From: Fusobacterium naviforme
Lineage (GTDB): Bacteria > Bacillota > Clostridia > Lachnospirales > Lachnospiraceae
Direction of reading: 5' to 3'
DNA: 54,291 bases
NCBI GenBank assembly: GCA_003014445.1
Contig: PYGH01000014.1
Location: forward strand, 1-54,291
The notes under the pieces are model-generated. The model was given only the letters and a program-made list of their open reading frames with translations. It did no database searches and had not been told where the DNA came from. Position numbers and translations under genes: made by a program. How positions within the stretch are numbered: position 1 is the stretch's first letter; the number at the start of each line of letters is the position of its first letter. Below are positions 32,870 through 40,676 of the stretch, in pieces.

Positions 32870-33777
32870 TTTTCAGTGAGCTTTACAGCGCCTACTACAA
32901 TGCGATGGCGGCGGTGCTTACAGCTGCGGCGGAACATCGGGTCACACAGAGTGAACTGCTGGATATCATCGGACGACATGCATTTTCCGAAAGCGGGCTG
33001 AATGCGCTTCCGGCACTACGGGAAGAACGCTGGCAGCTGCTTCATGCGGATGGAACATCCATCATAGAGTATTCGCCGACCATGCCGCTCACCAACCTGC
33101 AGAAGCGGTGGCTGAAGGCGATATCGCTCGATCCGAGATTTCGGTTGTTTGATATCACTCTTCAGGATTTTCTGGAAGTGGAACCCCTGTTTACACCGGA
33201 GGATGTAGCTGTATTCGACAGTTATTCGGATGGGGATCCCTATGAGGATGAGACTTATCAGGAACATTTCCGAATCATCCTGAATGCCCTGCGGCTTCAT
33301 TATCCTCTTATTGTGGAAAGCAGGAGTCGGAAGAACGGGCGGACACGGAAGACCACCATGATGCCGGAATACCTGGAGTATTCAGAAAAGGATGACAAGT
33401 TCCGGCTGATCGGGAAAGGACGGCGATTTGGGGAGGTTATAAACCTTGGACGGATCATCAGTATCCGGCCATGTGCTGTCGCGTTTGTGCCCTCGGACGA
33501 TGTTCCTCCAAAGCACATCAGGACGGTGACATTTGAGCTGACAGACCGGCGCAATGCCCTGGAACGGGTGCTCCTGCATTTCGCGCATTTTGAGAAATCG
33601 GCGGAGCGGCTGGAGGATAACAAATATCTGGTATCGGTGAAGTACGACGCGGATGATGAAACCGAGCTTGTTATCCGGATCCTTTCCTTCGGGCCGATGA
33701 TACGGGTCGTAGAGCCGGAATCTTTCGTTGCCCTGATAAAAGAGCGGCTGATGAAGCAGAAAAGTTGTGGGATCTGA
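32866..33777 (+). CDS. WYL-domain regulator 2 of the RNA-repair locus
   Basis: A 303-residue protein, partner of the preceding gene (ATGA overlap). The N-terminal half has a helical domain with LTNLQKRWLKAISLDPRFRL; the WYL-type domain spans about residues 130-220 (HYPLIVESRSRKNGRTRKTT, MPEYLEYSEKDDKFRLIGKG). The C-terminal part (VTFELTDRRNALERVLLHFA) matches WCX dimerisation segments. Two such proteins in tandem may form a heterodimer. A strong terminator overlaps its stop codon. Confidence 0.78.
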   Translation: MIFSELYSAYYNAMAAVLTAAAEHRVTQSELLDIIGRHAFSESGLNALPALREERWQLLHADGTSIIEYSPTMPLTNLQKRWLKAISLDPRFRLFDITLQDFLEVEPLFTPEDVAVFDSYSDGDPYEDETYQEHFRIILNALRLHYPLIVESRSRKNGRTRKTTMMPEYLEYSEKDDKFRLIGKGRRFGEVINLGRIISIRPCAVAFVPSDDVPPKHIRTVTFELTDRRNALERVLLHFAHFEKSAERLEDNKYLVSVKYDADDETELVIRILSFGPMIRVVEPESFVALIKERLMKQKSCGI

Positions 33778-33795
33778 GATCTCGCAACTTTTTTT
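33761..33795 (+). terminator. Strong terminator overlapping the WYL-2 stop codon
   Basis: AAAGTTGTGGGATC (33761-33774) pairs along 14 bp, with two G-U pairs, with GATCTCGCAACTTT (33778-33791). The loop is the TGA stop codon itself, and seven or more Ts follow. It separates the WYL operon from the RNA modules downstream. Confidence 0.9.
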
Positions 33796-33837
33796 CCGTG
33801 ATAAAGAGCATCCCGAAAGGTAGAATGGCATCATCGA

Positions 33838-33951
33838 AAGACGCATACAGCAATTTGAGATCCTGCATTGGCTCCGATAAGGGAGCACCTGCTTTCGGGG
33901 CAGGGGCTGAAACGGTGAAAGTCCGTTTATGCACTCAATAATTCGCGTCTT
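33838..33951 (+). ncRNA. tRNA-like (Y-RNA-like) module 1
   Basis: An outer 7-bp stem AAGACGC (33838-33844) / GCGTCTT (33945-33951) encloses ACAGCAA and a tRNA-shaped core. The core has a 5-bp acceptor-like stem TGCAT/ATGCA (33864-33868 / 33929-33933), a D-like arm GCTCC/GGAGC, an anticodon-like arm CCTGC-TTTCGGG-GCAGG and a T-like arm AACGG-TGAAAGT-CCGTT. The T-loop lacks the normal TTC and the acceptor stem is short, so it is not a standard tRNA. Possibly TAGAAT at 33821-33826 is its -10. It is the first of four modules before the Ro60/RtcB genes; bacterial Y RNAs (YrlA) also contain a tRNA-like part. Confidence 0.75.
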
Positions 33952-33954
33952 GTA

Positions 33955-34031
33955 AAGGCACCTACAGCAAAATCATTGGGAGAAGGGACGGTTCGCCGTA
34001 CCTGTACAGGTTCAAGTCCTGGTGGTGCCTT
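33955..34031 (+). ncRNA. tRNA-like (Y-RNA-like) module 2, short form
   Basis: Outer stem AAGGCACC (33955-33962) / GGTGCCTT (34024-34031), followed inside by TACAGCAA. The core is reduced: the anticodon-like arm is a small hairpin ACGG-TTCG-CCGT with a UUCG tetraloop, and the T-like arm is CAGG-TTCAAGT-CCTG with a normal TTCRA loop. It starts only 3 bases (GTA) after module 1. The missing anticodon loop rules out decoding. Confidence 0.7.
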
Positions 34032-34044
34032 GCAAATTGTCTTA

Positions 34045-34161
34045 AAGATGCGAACAGCAATTTAAGGAGATCTCACACGTTAGTTCCACTAAGGAACACC
34101 TGCCTTATAAGCAGGCTGTCGGTCGGTGAAATCCCGGCCATGTGTCCAAAAATCGCATCTT
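34045..34161 (+). ncRNA. tRNA-like (Y-RNA-like) module 3
   Basis: Outer 9-bp stem AAGATGCGA (34045-34053) / TCGCATCTT (34153-34161), then ACAGCAA. The core has acceptor-like ACACGT/ATGTGT (one G-U), a D-like arm GTTCC-ACTAA-GGAAC, an anticodon-like arm CCTGC-CTTATAA-GCAGG and a T-like arm GGTCGG-TGAAATC-CCGGCC. It resembles module 1 most closely (same CCTGC/GCAGG stem and TGAAA T-loop). Confidence 0.75.
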
Positions 34162-34165
34162 GTAA

Positions 34166-34261
34166 AAGGCACCAACAGCAAAGAATGTATAGCTCAGTGG
34201 TTAGAGCACCCGGCTTGGCCGGGTGGCGCGGGTCCGAATCCCGATACAACGATGGTGCCTT
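34166..34261 (+). ncRNA. tRNA-like (Y-RNA-like) module 4
   Basis: Outer 9-bp stem AAGGCACCA (34166-34174) / TGGTGCCTT (34253-34261), then ACAGCAA. The core is the most tRNA-like: TGTAT/ATACA, a normal D-arm GCTCAGTGGTTAGAGC, an anticodon-like arm ACCCG-GCTTGGC-CGGGT and a T-arm CGGG-TCCGAAT-CCCG. Position 33 of the anticodon loop would be C, not U, and the loop can pair further, so decoding is unlikely. It ends 33 bp before the Ro60-like start. Confidence 0.78.
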
Positions 34262-34294
34262 GATTTTAATATTTACGGAAGGGAAGTGACTTTC

Positions 34295-35794
34295 ATGCTG
34301 GATTATCTGAAGAACGAAGCGAATAAGACTTACACGGAGAATGGTGCGGCAACCTATGAAACAACAGGTTCCGATTGTCTGGATCTGTTTGCGACCATCG
34401 GCGCACTCCGGCGTGAAAGCGATAAAGAGATCGTGACCCGGTTTATGCGTGCCTTTACGGAGAACCGGGACTATGCCATGAAGCTCCTTTTCTTCGCACG
34501 CGACATTCGCGGCGGACTGGGAGAGCGGCGTGTGTTCCGCACAATTTTGCACTGGCTGGCGGTAAATGAACCGCAGACGGTGCAGAAGAACATGAAATAT
34601 ATTGCGGAATATGGTCGCTATGATGACCTGCTGGCGCTCTTTGGAACATCCTGTGAAAAGGACATGCTGGATCTGATCCGTGCACAGTTTGCCGCAGATC
34701 TGGAAAACCTGATGAATGGCCGTCCGGTATCCCTGATGGCAAAGTGGCTGCCGTCGGTGAACGCGTCCAATGCGGAGACGGTGAAACAGGGAAAAAAGGT
34801 CGCGCGGGCGCTTGGGCTGTCCGATAAGGACTACCGCAAAGCTGTCGTGGCACTTCGCGCTCATATCAGCATTCTGGAGAATGCGCTCCGGGAGAAGGAT
34901 TATACTTTTGATTATGAGAAGCAGCCCTCCCGGGCGATGTATAAATACAGAAAAGCCTTCCTGCGCAATGACGGAGATCGTTATCAGGCGTTTATCTCCC
35001 GTGTGAATACAGGAGAGGCAAAGCTGCACGCTGACAATGTTGCTCCTTACGAGCTTGTGGAGCCGTTCCTGGGCTGGAATTTCCATGGATATGGGGATGG
35101 TAACAGAAGCTTTATGCGTAAGATTAGCGCAGAGGAAAAAGAAGTGCTGAACGCGACCTGGAATTCCCTGCCGGACTTTGGCGGCAAGGAAAATATGCTG
35201 GCCGTGGTTGACACCTCCGGTTCCATGTACATGGATTCGAAGCCGCTCCCGGCAGCGGTGGCGCTTTCTCTTGGGTTGTACTTTGCTGAGAGAAACTATG
35301 GACTTTTCCATAATCACTCTATCGAGTTTTCGGAGCATCCGAGGCTGATCGAGATCAAGGGGAAGACCTTTGCCGACAGGCTGCGCTATGCGGCATCCTT
35401 TAACGAGATTGCCAATACCAACCTGGAAGCGGTCTTTAACCTGATTCTGAACGCGGCGGTAAAGAACAACGTGACCCAGGAGGAACTGCCGGCAAAGCTG
35501 GTCATCATTTCCGATATGGAGTTTGACAGCTGTGTAGATCATGTCTCGGCGAGAAACTATGAAAACGCAAGAGCCAAATTCAAAGCGGCCGGTTACAGGC
35601 TCCCGGACGTGGTGTTCTGGAACGTGGCATCCAGAAACCGTCAGCAGCCGGTGACGAAGAATGAACAGGGGGTAGCGCTGGTTTCCGGAGTGACACCGAG
35701 ATTATTCTCCATGATTGCGGGAGGGGAACTGAACCCATATACCTTTATGCTGGAGGTTCTGCAGAGTGAGCGTTACGCCTGCATAGCCGCATAG
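34295..35794 (+). CDS. Ro60-like protein (TROVE/DUF2828-type, HEAT plus vWA)
   Basis: A 499-residue cytoplasmic protein. Residues ~1-280 are helical repeats with TFMRAF-like and LLFFARDIRGGLGERRVFRT segments, the ring that in Ro60 holds RNA ends and Y RNA. Residues ~295-480 are a von Willebrand A domain with the MIDAS motif DTSGSM at 306-311 and a later ISDMEFD. I place it in the TROVE/DUF2828 group; which of the two it belongs to needs a profile search. The ATG at 34295 has GGGAAG upstream; the frame is open into module 4 but that is RNA. It sits between four tRNA-like RNA modules and RtcB, the classic Ro60 context. Confidence 0.85.
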   Translation: MLDYLKNEANKTYTENGAATYETTGSDCLDLFATIGALRRESDKEIVTRFMRAFTENRDYAMKLLFFARDIRGGLGERRVFRTILHWLAVNEPQTVQKNMKYIAEYGRYDDLLALFGTSCEKDMLDLIRAQFAADLENLMNGRPVSLMAKWLPSVNASNAETVKQGKKVARALGLSDKDYRKAVVALRAHISILENALREKDYTFDYEKQPSRAMYKYRKAFLRNDGDRYQAFISRVNTGEAKLHADNVAPYELVEPFLGWNFHGYGDGNRSFMRKISAEEKEVLNATWNSLPDFGGKENMLAVVDTSGSMYMDSKPLPAAVALSLGLYFAERNYGLFHNHSIEFSEHPRLIEIKGKTFADRLRYAASFNEIANTNLEAVFNLILNAAVKNNVTQEELPAKLVIISDMEFDSCVDHVSARNYENARAKFKAAGYRLPDVVFWNVASRNRQQPVTKNEQGVALVSGVTPRLFSMIAGGELNPYTFMLEVLQSERYACIAA

Positions 35795-35815
35795 GGATTC
35801 AATGATGAAAGATAG

Positions 35816-35845
35816 CCGCGCCGGGATCGAACAATCCCGGTGCGG
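35816..35845 (+). promoter_or_regulatory. 12-bp hairpin between the Ro60-like gene and rtcB
   Basis: CCGCGCCGGGAT (35816-35827) pairs fully (one G-U) with ATCCCGGTGCGG (35834-35845), loop CGAACA. No U-tract follows, so it is not a normal terminator. It could be a processing site, an RNA-stability element or a binding site for Ro60 or RtcB that sets their ratio. Confidence 0.65.
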
Positions 35846-35863
35846 TCTGAAAGGAAGATAGAG

Positions 35864-37108
35864 ATGTTTGAGATCAAGGGCAAGATGAATACGGCCCTGT
35901 GTTACGCAAAGGTTGTGGATGACGGCGCAATTGATCAGATCCGCCGCATGTGCGACTATCCGCTGACAGAGGGAAGCCGGATCCGTATCATGCCGGATGT
36001 CCATGCCGGGAAAGGCTGCACCATCGGAACGACGATGACCGTGACCGATAAGGCCTGCCCCAACATCGTAGGTGTGGATATCGGCTGCGGAATGTATACC
36101 GTAAAAATAAACGAGAAAGAAATTGATTTTGAGAAGGTGGATGCAGCGGCGCATTACATCCCGTCGGGAATGAATGTCTGGGAGGGACGGATAGAGCGTT
36201 TCGATTTGACCGATCTTCGCTGCTACCGTTCACTTCGGAATGCAAAGAGACTGGAGCGTTCCCTGGGAACACTTGGAGGAGGAAATCATTTCATAGAGAT
36301 TGAGAAGGCATCGGACGGTACTTTCTATCTGGTGATCCATTCCGGCAGCCGTAACCTCGGCAAGCAGGTAGCGGAGCTTTACCAGAATCTGACAGTCGAT
36401 CTCCATATGGGAAAAGAGGAGTATTTCAATAAGCGTGACGAGATTATACGAACCTATAAGGAGCAGGGAAGACGCGCGGAGATTCAGAAGGCTCTGAAAG
36501 AGCTGGACCATGAGTTCCACGCGAAGGCACTTACCGTTCCACCGGATCTTTGCTGGCTGTACGGAAGCTTCCTGGATGACTATCTGCACGATGTGGAGAT
36601 CTGCCAGCGGTTTGCGAAGCGCAGCCGGGAGAAGATGGCGGAGATCCTGCTGGAAAGATCCGGCCTTACCGGAACGGATGGATTCCACACCATCCACAAT
36701 TACATTGATACCGATGAGATGATCCTGAGAAAGGGAGCGATCGCTGCTCACGAGGGAGAGAGGGTGCTGATCCCCATCAACATGCGTGACGGATCGGTGC
36801 TGGCATCCGGCAGAGGGAATCTTGAGTGGAATTATTCTGCTCCTCACGGCGCGGGAAGGCTGATGTCAAGAACAGAAGCAAAGAAGGCGCTGAACATGGA
36901 GGAGTACAAGGCTTCCATGGTGGGTATCTATACGACTTCCGTCAGCGAGAGCACGATTGATGAGGCACCGATGGCGTATAAGTCGCTGGAAGACATCATT
37001 GATGTGATTCGGGACACCGTAGATATCATCGACATCATGAAGCCGGTCTATAACTTCAAGGCAGGGGACGAGGATGTTCCTTGGAAAAAGAAGAAAGAAT
37101 CTGCCTGA
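35864..37108 (+). CDS. rtcB: tRNA-splicing/RNA-repair ligase RtcB
   Basis: A 414-residue GTP- and Mn-dependent ligase that joins 2',3'-cyclic phosphate or 3'-phosphate ends to 5'-OH ends. The metal-site residues are present: DVHAGKGCTIGTT, VGVDIGCGM with the Cys at about 75, LGTLGGGNHFIE, VIHSGSRNLG, and the guanylate-accepting His at about 328 in SAPHGAGR. AAGGAAG precedes the ATG. It follows the Ro60-like gene by 69 bp including a hairpin. In studied bacteria Ro60, Y RNA and RtcB are co-expressed after RNA or DNA damage. Confidence 0.95.
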   Translation: MFEIKGKMNTALCYAKVVDDGAIDQIRRMCDYPLTEGSRIRIMPDVHAGKGCTIGTTMTVTDKACPNIVGVDIGCGMYTVKINEKEIDFEKVDAAAHYIPSGMNVWEGRIERFDLTDLRCYRSLRNAKRLERSLGTLGGGNHFIEIEKASDGTFYLVIHSGSRNLGKQVAELYQNLTVDLHMGKEEYFNKRDEIIRTYKEQGRRAEIQKALKELDHEFHAKALTVPPDLCWLYGSFLDDYLHDVEICQRFAKRSREKMAEILLERSGLTGTDGFHTIHNYIDTDEMILRKGAIAAHEGERVLIPINMRDGSVLASGRGNLEWNYSAPHGAGRLMSRTEAKKALNMEEYKASMVGIYTTSVSESTIDEAPMAYKSLEDIIDVIRDTVDIIDIMKPVYNFKAGDEDVPWKKKKESA

Positions 37109-37119
37109 GAATACTGTGG

Positions 37120-37147
37120 GAGACGGTATCACGCCGTCTCTCTGCTT
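37120..37147 (+). terminator. Terminator after rtcB
   Basis: GAGACGG (37120-37126) / CCGTCTC (37134-37140), then TCTGCTTTT. It ends the Ro60-like/rtcB unit. Confidence 0.65.
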
Positions 37148-37242
37148 TTCATGTACTTATTGCGATACAGATCGGCAATCAGCTGACGAGTATCATCAGG
37201 AACTCTTGTAGAAGGCTTAAAGAAAAGTCAGAAGAGTAAGGG

Positions 37243-37383
37243 ATGACTATCAGAGAAGTCTGTAAGAAATACGATGTAACTGCGGACATTCTTTGTTATT
37301 ATGAGAGAGCGGGAAAATGTGATGCGAGGAGGTGGTATGTTTATGGAGAGATTAACGATAGAGGAGGCCAGAAGGCTGAATGA
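37243..37383 (+). pseudogene. MerR-type regulator, N-terminal fragment
   Basis: MTIREVCKKYDVTADILCYYERAG matches the first helix-turn-helix of MerR regulators (usually TADTLRYYERIGLI). The similarity then stops and the frame runs on without family features for 20 codons. The HD-domain gene starts inside it in another frame. It is a deletion relic. Confidence 0.6.
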
Positions 37384-37930
37384 TACTATGGTCACCGAGG
37401 AGCATTTAAAGCTTCATGCGGCAAATGTCGCAGCCTGTATGGGGGCGATGGCAGATCATTTCGGTGAGGAGAAAGAGCACTGGGAGGCGGTGGGATATCT
37501 TCACGACTATGATTATGAAAAATATCCCGGAGAGCATCTGGCCCATACGGAGGAAGCTCTTTTGCAGGCAGGGGTACCACAGGCGGATGTACGGGCTATC
37601 CTGAGCCATGGGTATGGCATCTGCACTCAAGTTGAGCCGCTGACCAATATGGAGAAGAGCCTTTTTACCGTAGATGAGCTAAGCGGAATTATTCAGGCAG
37701 CCGCCCGGATGCGGCCCCATGGTATTCAGGATATGGAAGTAAAGAGCTTTATGAAAAAATGGAAGGATAAGCGTTTTGCCGCAAAATGTGATCGTCCATT
37801 AATTCTAAGAGGCTGTGAGATGCTGGGCATGGATATTAAAGAAGTATCTGGTATCTGTATTGAGGGAATGAAGGCCCACGCAGAGGAATTGCAACTGTTG
37901 GGCGCAGAATTCACCTCTTTAGATAATTAA
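37337..37930 (+). CDS. HD-domain hydrolase
   Basis: A 197-residue protein with an HD-type phosphohydrolase fold: LKLHAANVAACMGAMADHFG (first His), WEAVGYLHDYDYEKYP (the HD pair), AHTEEALLQAGV and ILSHGYG. Such proteins hydrolyse nucleotides or related phosphoesters; the substrate is unknown. The start is chosen for GAGGAGG four bases before the ATG at 37337, though the frame is open to 37301. It stands alone after the RNA-repair unit and before a strong terminator. Confidence 0.8.
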   Translation: MFMERLTIEEARRLNDTMVTEEHLKLHAANVAACMGAMADHFGEEKEHWEAVGYLHDYDYEKYPGEHLAHTEEALLQAGVPQADVRAILSHGYGICTQVEPLTNMEKSLFTVDELSGIIQAAARMRPHGIQDMEVKSFMKKWKDKRFAAKCDRPLILRGCEMLGMDIKEVSGICIEGMKAHAEELQLLGAEFTSLDN

Positions 37931-38068
37931 ATATATTTTCTATTGGAATAAGTAAAAATGAATAAAAAGCCGTGGGGTGATTATGCTGTAGTGGCTTTCG
38001 AGTCCGTTGTAAGTACTGTTACGACTTCTGAGACCTGTTTTGTAGGCGGGAGGGAGAACAAATATCAT

Positions 38069-38115
38069 ACAGGCAGAGGTGTACCTGTTTTGACAGGCTC
38101 ATCTCTGCCTGTTTT
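38069..38115 (+). terminator. Strong terminator
   Basis: ACAGGCAGAGGTG (38069-38081) pairs over 13 bp (one G-U) with CATCTCTGCCTGT (38100-38112). An inner CCTGT/ACAGG hairpin is present, and TTTT follows. The gap 37931-38246 holds this, the promoter below, and no convincing gene. Confidence 0.85.
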
Positions 38116-38180
38116 CTGCCCAAATAGCCAAAAAGTATCCCGGGTACCATAGATTTTATAGATACCAAACTGGTAGACTG

Positions 38181-38208
38181 TTTACAAAACATTCATGGAA
38201 TATATACA
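38181..38208 (+). promoter_or_regulatory. Promoter of the lipoprotein gene
   Basis: TTTACA (38181-38186), 16 bp, TATACA (38203-38208), about 40 bp before the ATG at 38247. Confidence 0.55.
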
Positions 38209-38246
38209 GTAACCTTTGCGGGACAAAAGCGAAGAAAGGAGACGGG

Positions 38247-39866
38247 ATGGCAAATACAGGAAGTAAGAGCAGCTTGAAAAGGTGGATGAGTATTGCTCTG
38301 TCCATTGTGATGGTCATTGGCCTTATGGCTTGCGGAGGTGGATCCGGAAAGGGGAAGGAGGATTATAAAAAAGCCTTTGTAGGGAAATGGGATGCCAGAG
38401 AGATGATCGGATCGGATGAGGACGATACCGTAGATGAAGATATGATGCAGATGCTTAAGGAGATGGGTATGACGATAAGTCTCTCTCTTCTGGAGGATGG
38501 CACAGGCAGCCTGGAAATGATGGGAGAAACATGTCCCGTGACCTGGGGGGCCACTGGTGAAGGAGAAGGAAAGGGCTCCCTGGAAGATGAGGGGAAAAAG
38601 GAAAACTTTGTACTGAAGATGAAGGATGGCCGACTTTCTCTGATTCAGGATGAAACAGAAATGATTTTTGAGGCTGCATCCGGTGCGGGCACTGCAGAGA
38701 CTGAAGGAAAGGATACAAAGGGGAAAGAGACAAAAGAAAAAGAGAGCAAGGGTAAAAAGCCACTGACTGCGGGAAAGGATTCTGCAGAGAAGGGGATTCA
38801 GGAATACTGGAACGGCGATTACTACGGTTACTGGGAGATCCGGTCGGGAGAGGGCTACTGGGCAGGTTTTGAAGACGTTCGATATGATTGCATGGGCCGT
38901 ATTAAGCTCGATGCAGATGGAAAGGCAAGCATGGTGATCTGGGATCAGGATCTGCCGCTGAATGATCCTGTCTCTGAGACGGTGCTGACGATCACAGCTC
39001 AGGGAGGGATTTCTGAGAACGGGGCTGCTGTCTCGGAGTCGGGTTACTTTATGGATGGTCAGATCGGGCATGCGGACTGGATTATTGATCCTGCAACTGT
39101 GGAGCAGAATAAAGCAGAGGGTTATAAGCATTTTATAGAGATTCTTGGAGATTATAATAGCGATGGGGACGAGCTCTCTTACGCAGTATATATGAAGCCC
39201 TGGGGCGAGCGCTGGGATGATGTTGCGGCAAAGAAAAAGGAGCTGCCCGCAGGTTATTATGACTGGTACCTTCCTATGATAGAGGCGGGAAAGAGTATGC
39301 CGGATACATTTGAGGGAGACGAGGCTGGAACCTCAGGTGGCTCGGAAGGCAGCGCTCATGCTCAGATGGAACCCATGGAAGGGGCGCCGATCGGAGAATT
39401 GGGATATTTTGATTTTGCAGCAACTTTTGTCGATTGTGATATCAATGATGAAGGAAAGCTTTTCCTGCCCTATCCGGATAATATTCTGAAGCGGGAGGAC
39501 GGAAGCAGAATTGTGTCTTTAGACTCGGATATTTATATGGTCTACATTGATATTCAACCGTTCCCGACGAAGGAATCACTGCAAATGGCCTATGATATGA
39601 TCTTGGATATTTCGAAGGGGATGGATACGGAGGTAGAGGAGAAGAAAGAGAAGATTGGGACTTTTGATGTGCAGGAGATCATAGAGTCTAATATGCCTCT
39701 GGGAGGAGCAAAGGTGGATTATTATATATCTTTTGGAAAAAAGATAGGCGGATACGAGGGTTTAGAGCTGAGTGTTGAGTGCGGCAGCGGTGAGAATGAT
39801 CCTAACGATCTCGCGCAATGTACCCATCAGGTGATCAGGGATATGATCGCTAAGATACATGATTAG
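38247..39866 (+). CDS. Surface lipoprotein, function unknown
   Basis: A 539-residue protein with a lipoprotein signal (basic start, VMVIGLMAC lipobox at about residue 29) and an acidic mature chain. A Lys/Glu/Gly-rich low-complexity linker spans residues ~145-175 (KGKETKEKESKGKKPL) and divides two domains. The second repeats aromatic motifs (YWNGDYYGYWEIRSGEGYW) seen in secreted Clostridial proteins with immunoglobulin-like or DUF domains. GAAAGGAGA precedes the ATG. It overlaps the next exported protein gene by 8 bp, so both are made together. Confidence 0.8.
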   Translation: MANTGSKSSLKRWMSIALSIVMVIGLMACGGGSGKGKEDYKKAFVGKWDAREMIGSDEDDTVDEDMMQMLKEMGMTISLSLLEDGTGSLEMMGETCPVTWGATGEGEGKGSLEDEGKKENFVLKMKDGRLSLIQDETEMIFEAASGAGTAETEGKDTKGKETKEKESKGKKPLTAGKDSAEKGIQEYWNGDYYGYWEIRSGEGYWAGFEDVRYDCMGRIKLDADGKASMVIWDQDLPLNDPVSETVLTITAQGGISENGAAVSESGYFMDGQIGHADWIIDPATVEQNKAEGYKHFIEILGDYNSDGDELSYAVYMKPWGERWDDVAAKKKELPAGYYDWYLPMIEAGKSMPDTFEGDEAGTSGGSEGSAHAQMEPMEGAPIGELGYFDFAATFVDCDINDEGKLFLPYPDNILKREDGSRIVSLDSDIYMVYIDIQPFPTKESLQMAYDMILDISKGMDTEVEEKKEKIGTFDVQEIIESNMPLGGAKVDYYISFGKKIGGYEGLELSVECGSGENDPNDLAQCTHQVIRDMIAKIHD

Positions 39867-40569
39867 GTCGTTTGCTGTTATGCTGGCAGTAATCTTCATG
39901 CTGTTCCTTTCTGGAACTCAGGATGTAAAGGCGGAGAGAAGATTTCGAGGCCAGAACAGCGCATATACAGAAGAATATTCTGCCGGTCGGGAGGATGTGC
40001 AGGCAGCAGAAGTTGACTGGGATAAAGTTTTTGTGAAAGGAGCAGAAAAGAGAATGGCAGGTGGAAGCACAGGATATCCGGTAAAGATGGATCGTCTCCC
40101 GCAGAATCTGAAAGATCTTGAGTCCATGGAGGAGGGAGCACTCAGAGATCCGCATATGACAGCTGCATTGGTTGTGGCCGCGTTGGCAAGATATCCGAAG
40201 AATAAAGACGATGCGATTGCCATGCTGAATTTTCTGATGGGGCCGGGAGAGCTCTCCAATTATGACAAGCAGTTTCTGAGAGACCGCTTTTTTGACAAGG
40301 ACTATGTGCCGCGCTCCTACTATGAGGGAGCGACACCGGAAAATGATTATCAGCCCAGTGTTCCGTACAGTATCGTGATTATCGAGACGCCCTACAGCAG
40401 GGACAATGAGAGTCAGGGGTACTTAAAGCTCTATGTAAAGAGCGGCGGAGCGGACAGCCCTCGCCCAATTGAGCTTCGGCAGAAGAAATCGACCGGGGAG
40501 TGGTTCCTCACACAGCAGATGCTGCTCGGTGGGATCCGCGTTCCGGCAAGCAGTGATCCCTGGAACTGA
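39859..40569 (+). CDS. Exported DUF6935-like protein
   Basis: A 236-residue protein with a signal peptide (residues 1-25, FAVMLAVIFMLFLSG). The mature part has the pattern DPHMTAALVVAALARYPKNK, DDAIAMLNFLMGPGELSNYD and ends RVPASSDPWN. This agrees with the DUF6935 family as I remember it, always found as exported or cytoplasmic small proteins of unknown role. It starts within the end of the upstream lipoprotein gene. Confidence 0.7.
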   Translation: MIRSFAVMLAVIFMLFLSGTQDVKAERRFRGQNSAYTEEYSAGREDVQAAEVDWDKVFVKGAEKRMAGGSTGYPVKMDRLPQNLKDLESMEEGALRDPHMTAALVVAALARYPKNKDDAIAMLNFLMGPGELSNYDKQFLRDRFFDKDYVPRSYYEGATPENDYQPSVPYSIVIIETPYSRDNESQGYLKLYVKSGGADSPRPIELRQKKSTGEWFLTQQMLLGGIRVPASSDPWN

Positions 40570-40676
40570 AAAAGAAGCTGGCTTGGTAAGCGTTAATTTA
40601 TGGATATGTTTCAAGCGTGGTGTTCATATATCCTCAACCACAAAGTAGTAGAGATATGGTAAAATAACGAGGAAAG

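Noticed and set aside
33791-33838. Sigma-54 promoter before the RNA modules, as in proteobacterial rtcBA operons
   Set aside because: TGGCAT is present near 33827, but no TTGCW follows at the needed distance, and no sigma-54 activator gene is seen.
33864-34248. Treating the four tRNA-shaped modules as normal tRNA genes
   Set aside because: Acceptor stems are only about 5-6 bp, the T-loops of modules 1 and 3 lack TTC, module 2 has a UUCG hairpin instead of an anticodon loop, module 4 has C at position 33, and all four sit inside extra outer stems.
34073-35542. Long minus-strand frame opposite the Ro60-like gene
   Set aside because: It is the shadow of a conserved plus-strand gene and of the RNA modules, with no recognisable domain.
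37958-38152. 64-codon plus-strand frame after the HD-domain gene
   Set aside because: It runs into a strong terminator, lacks a ribosome site and shows no family features.
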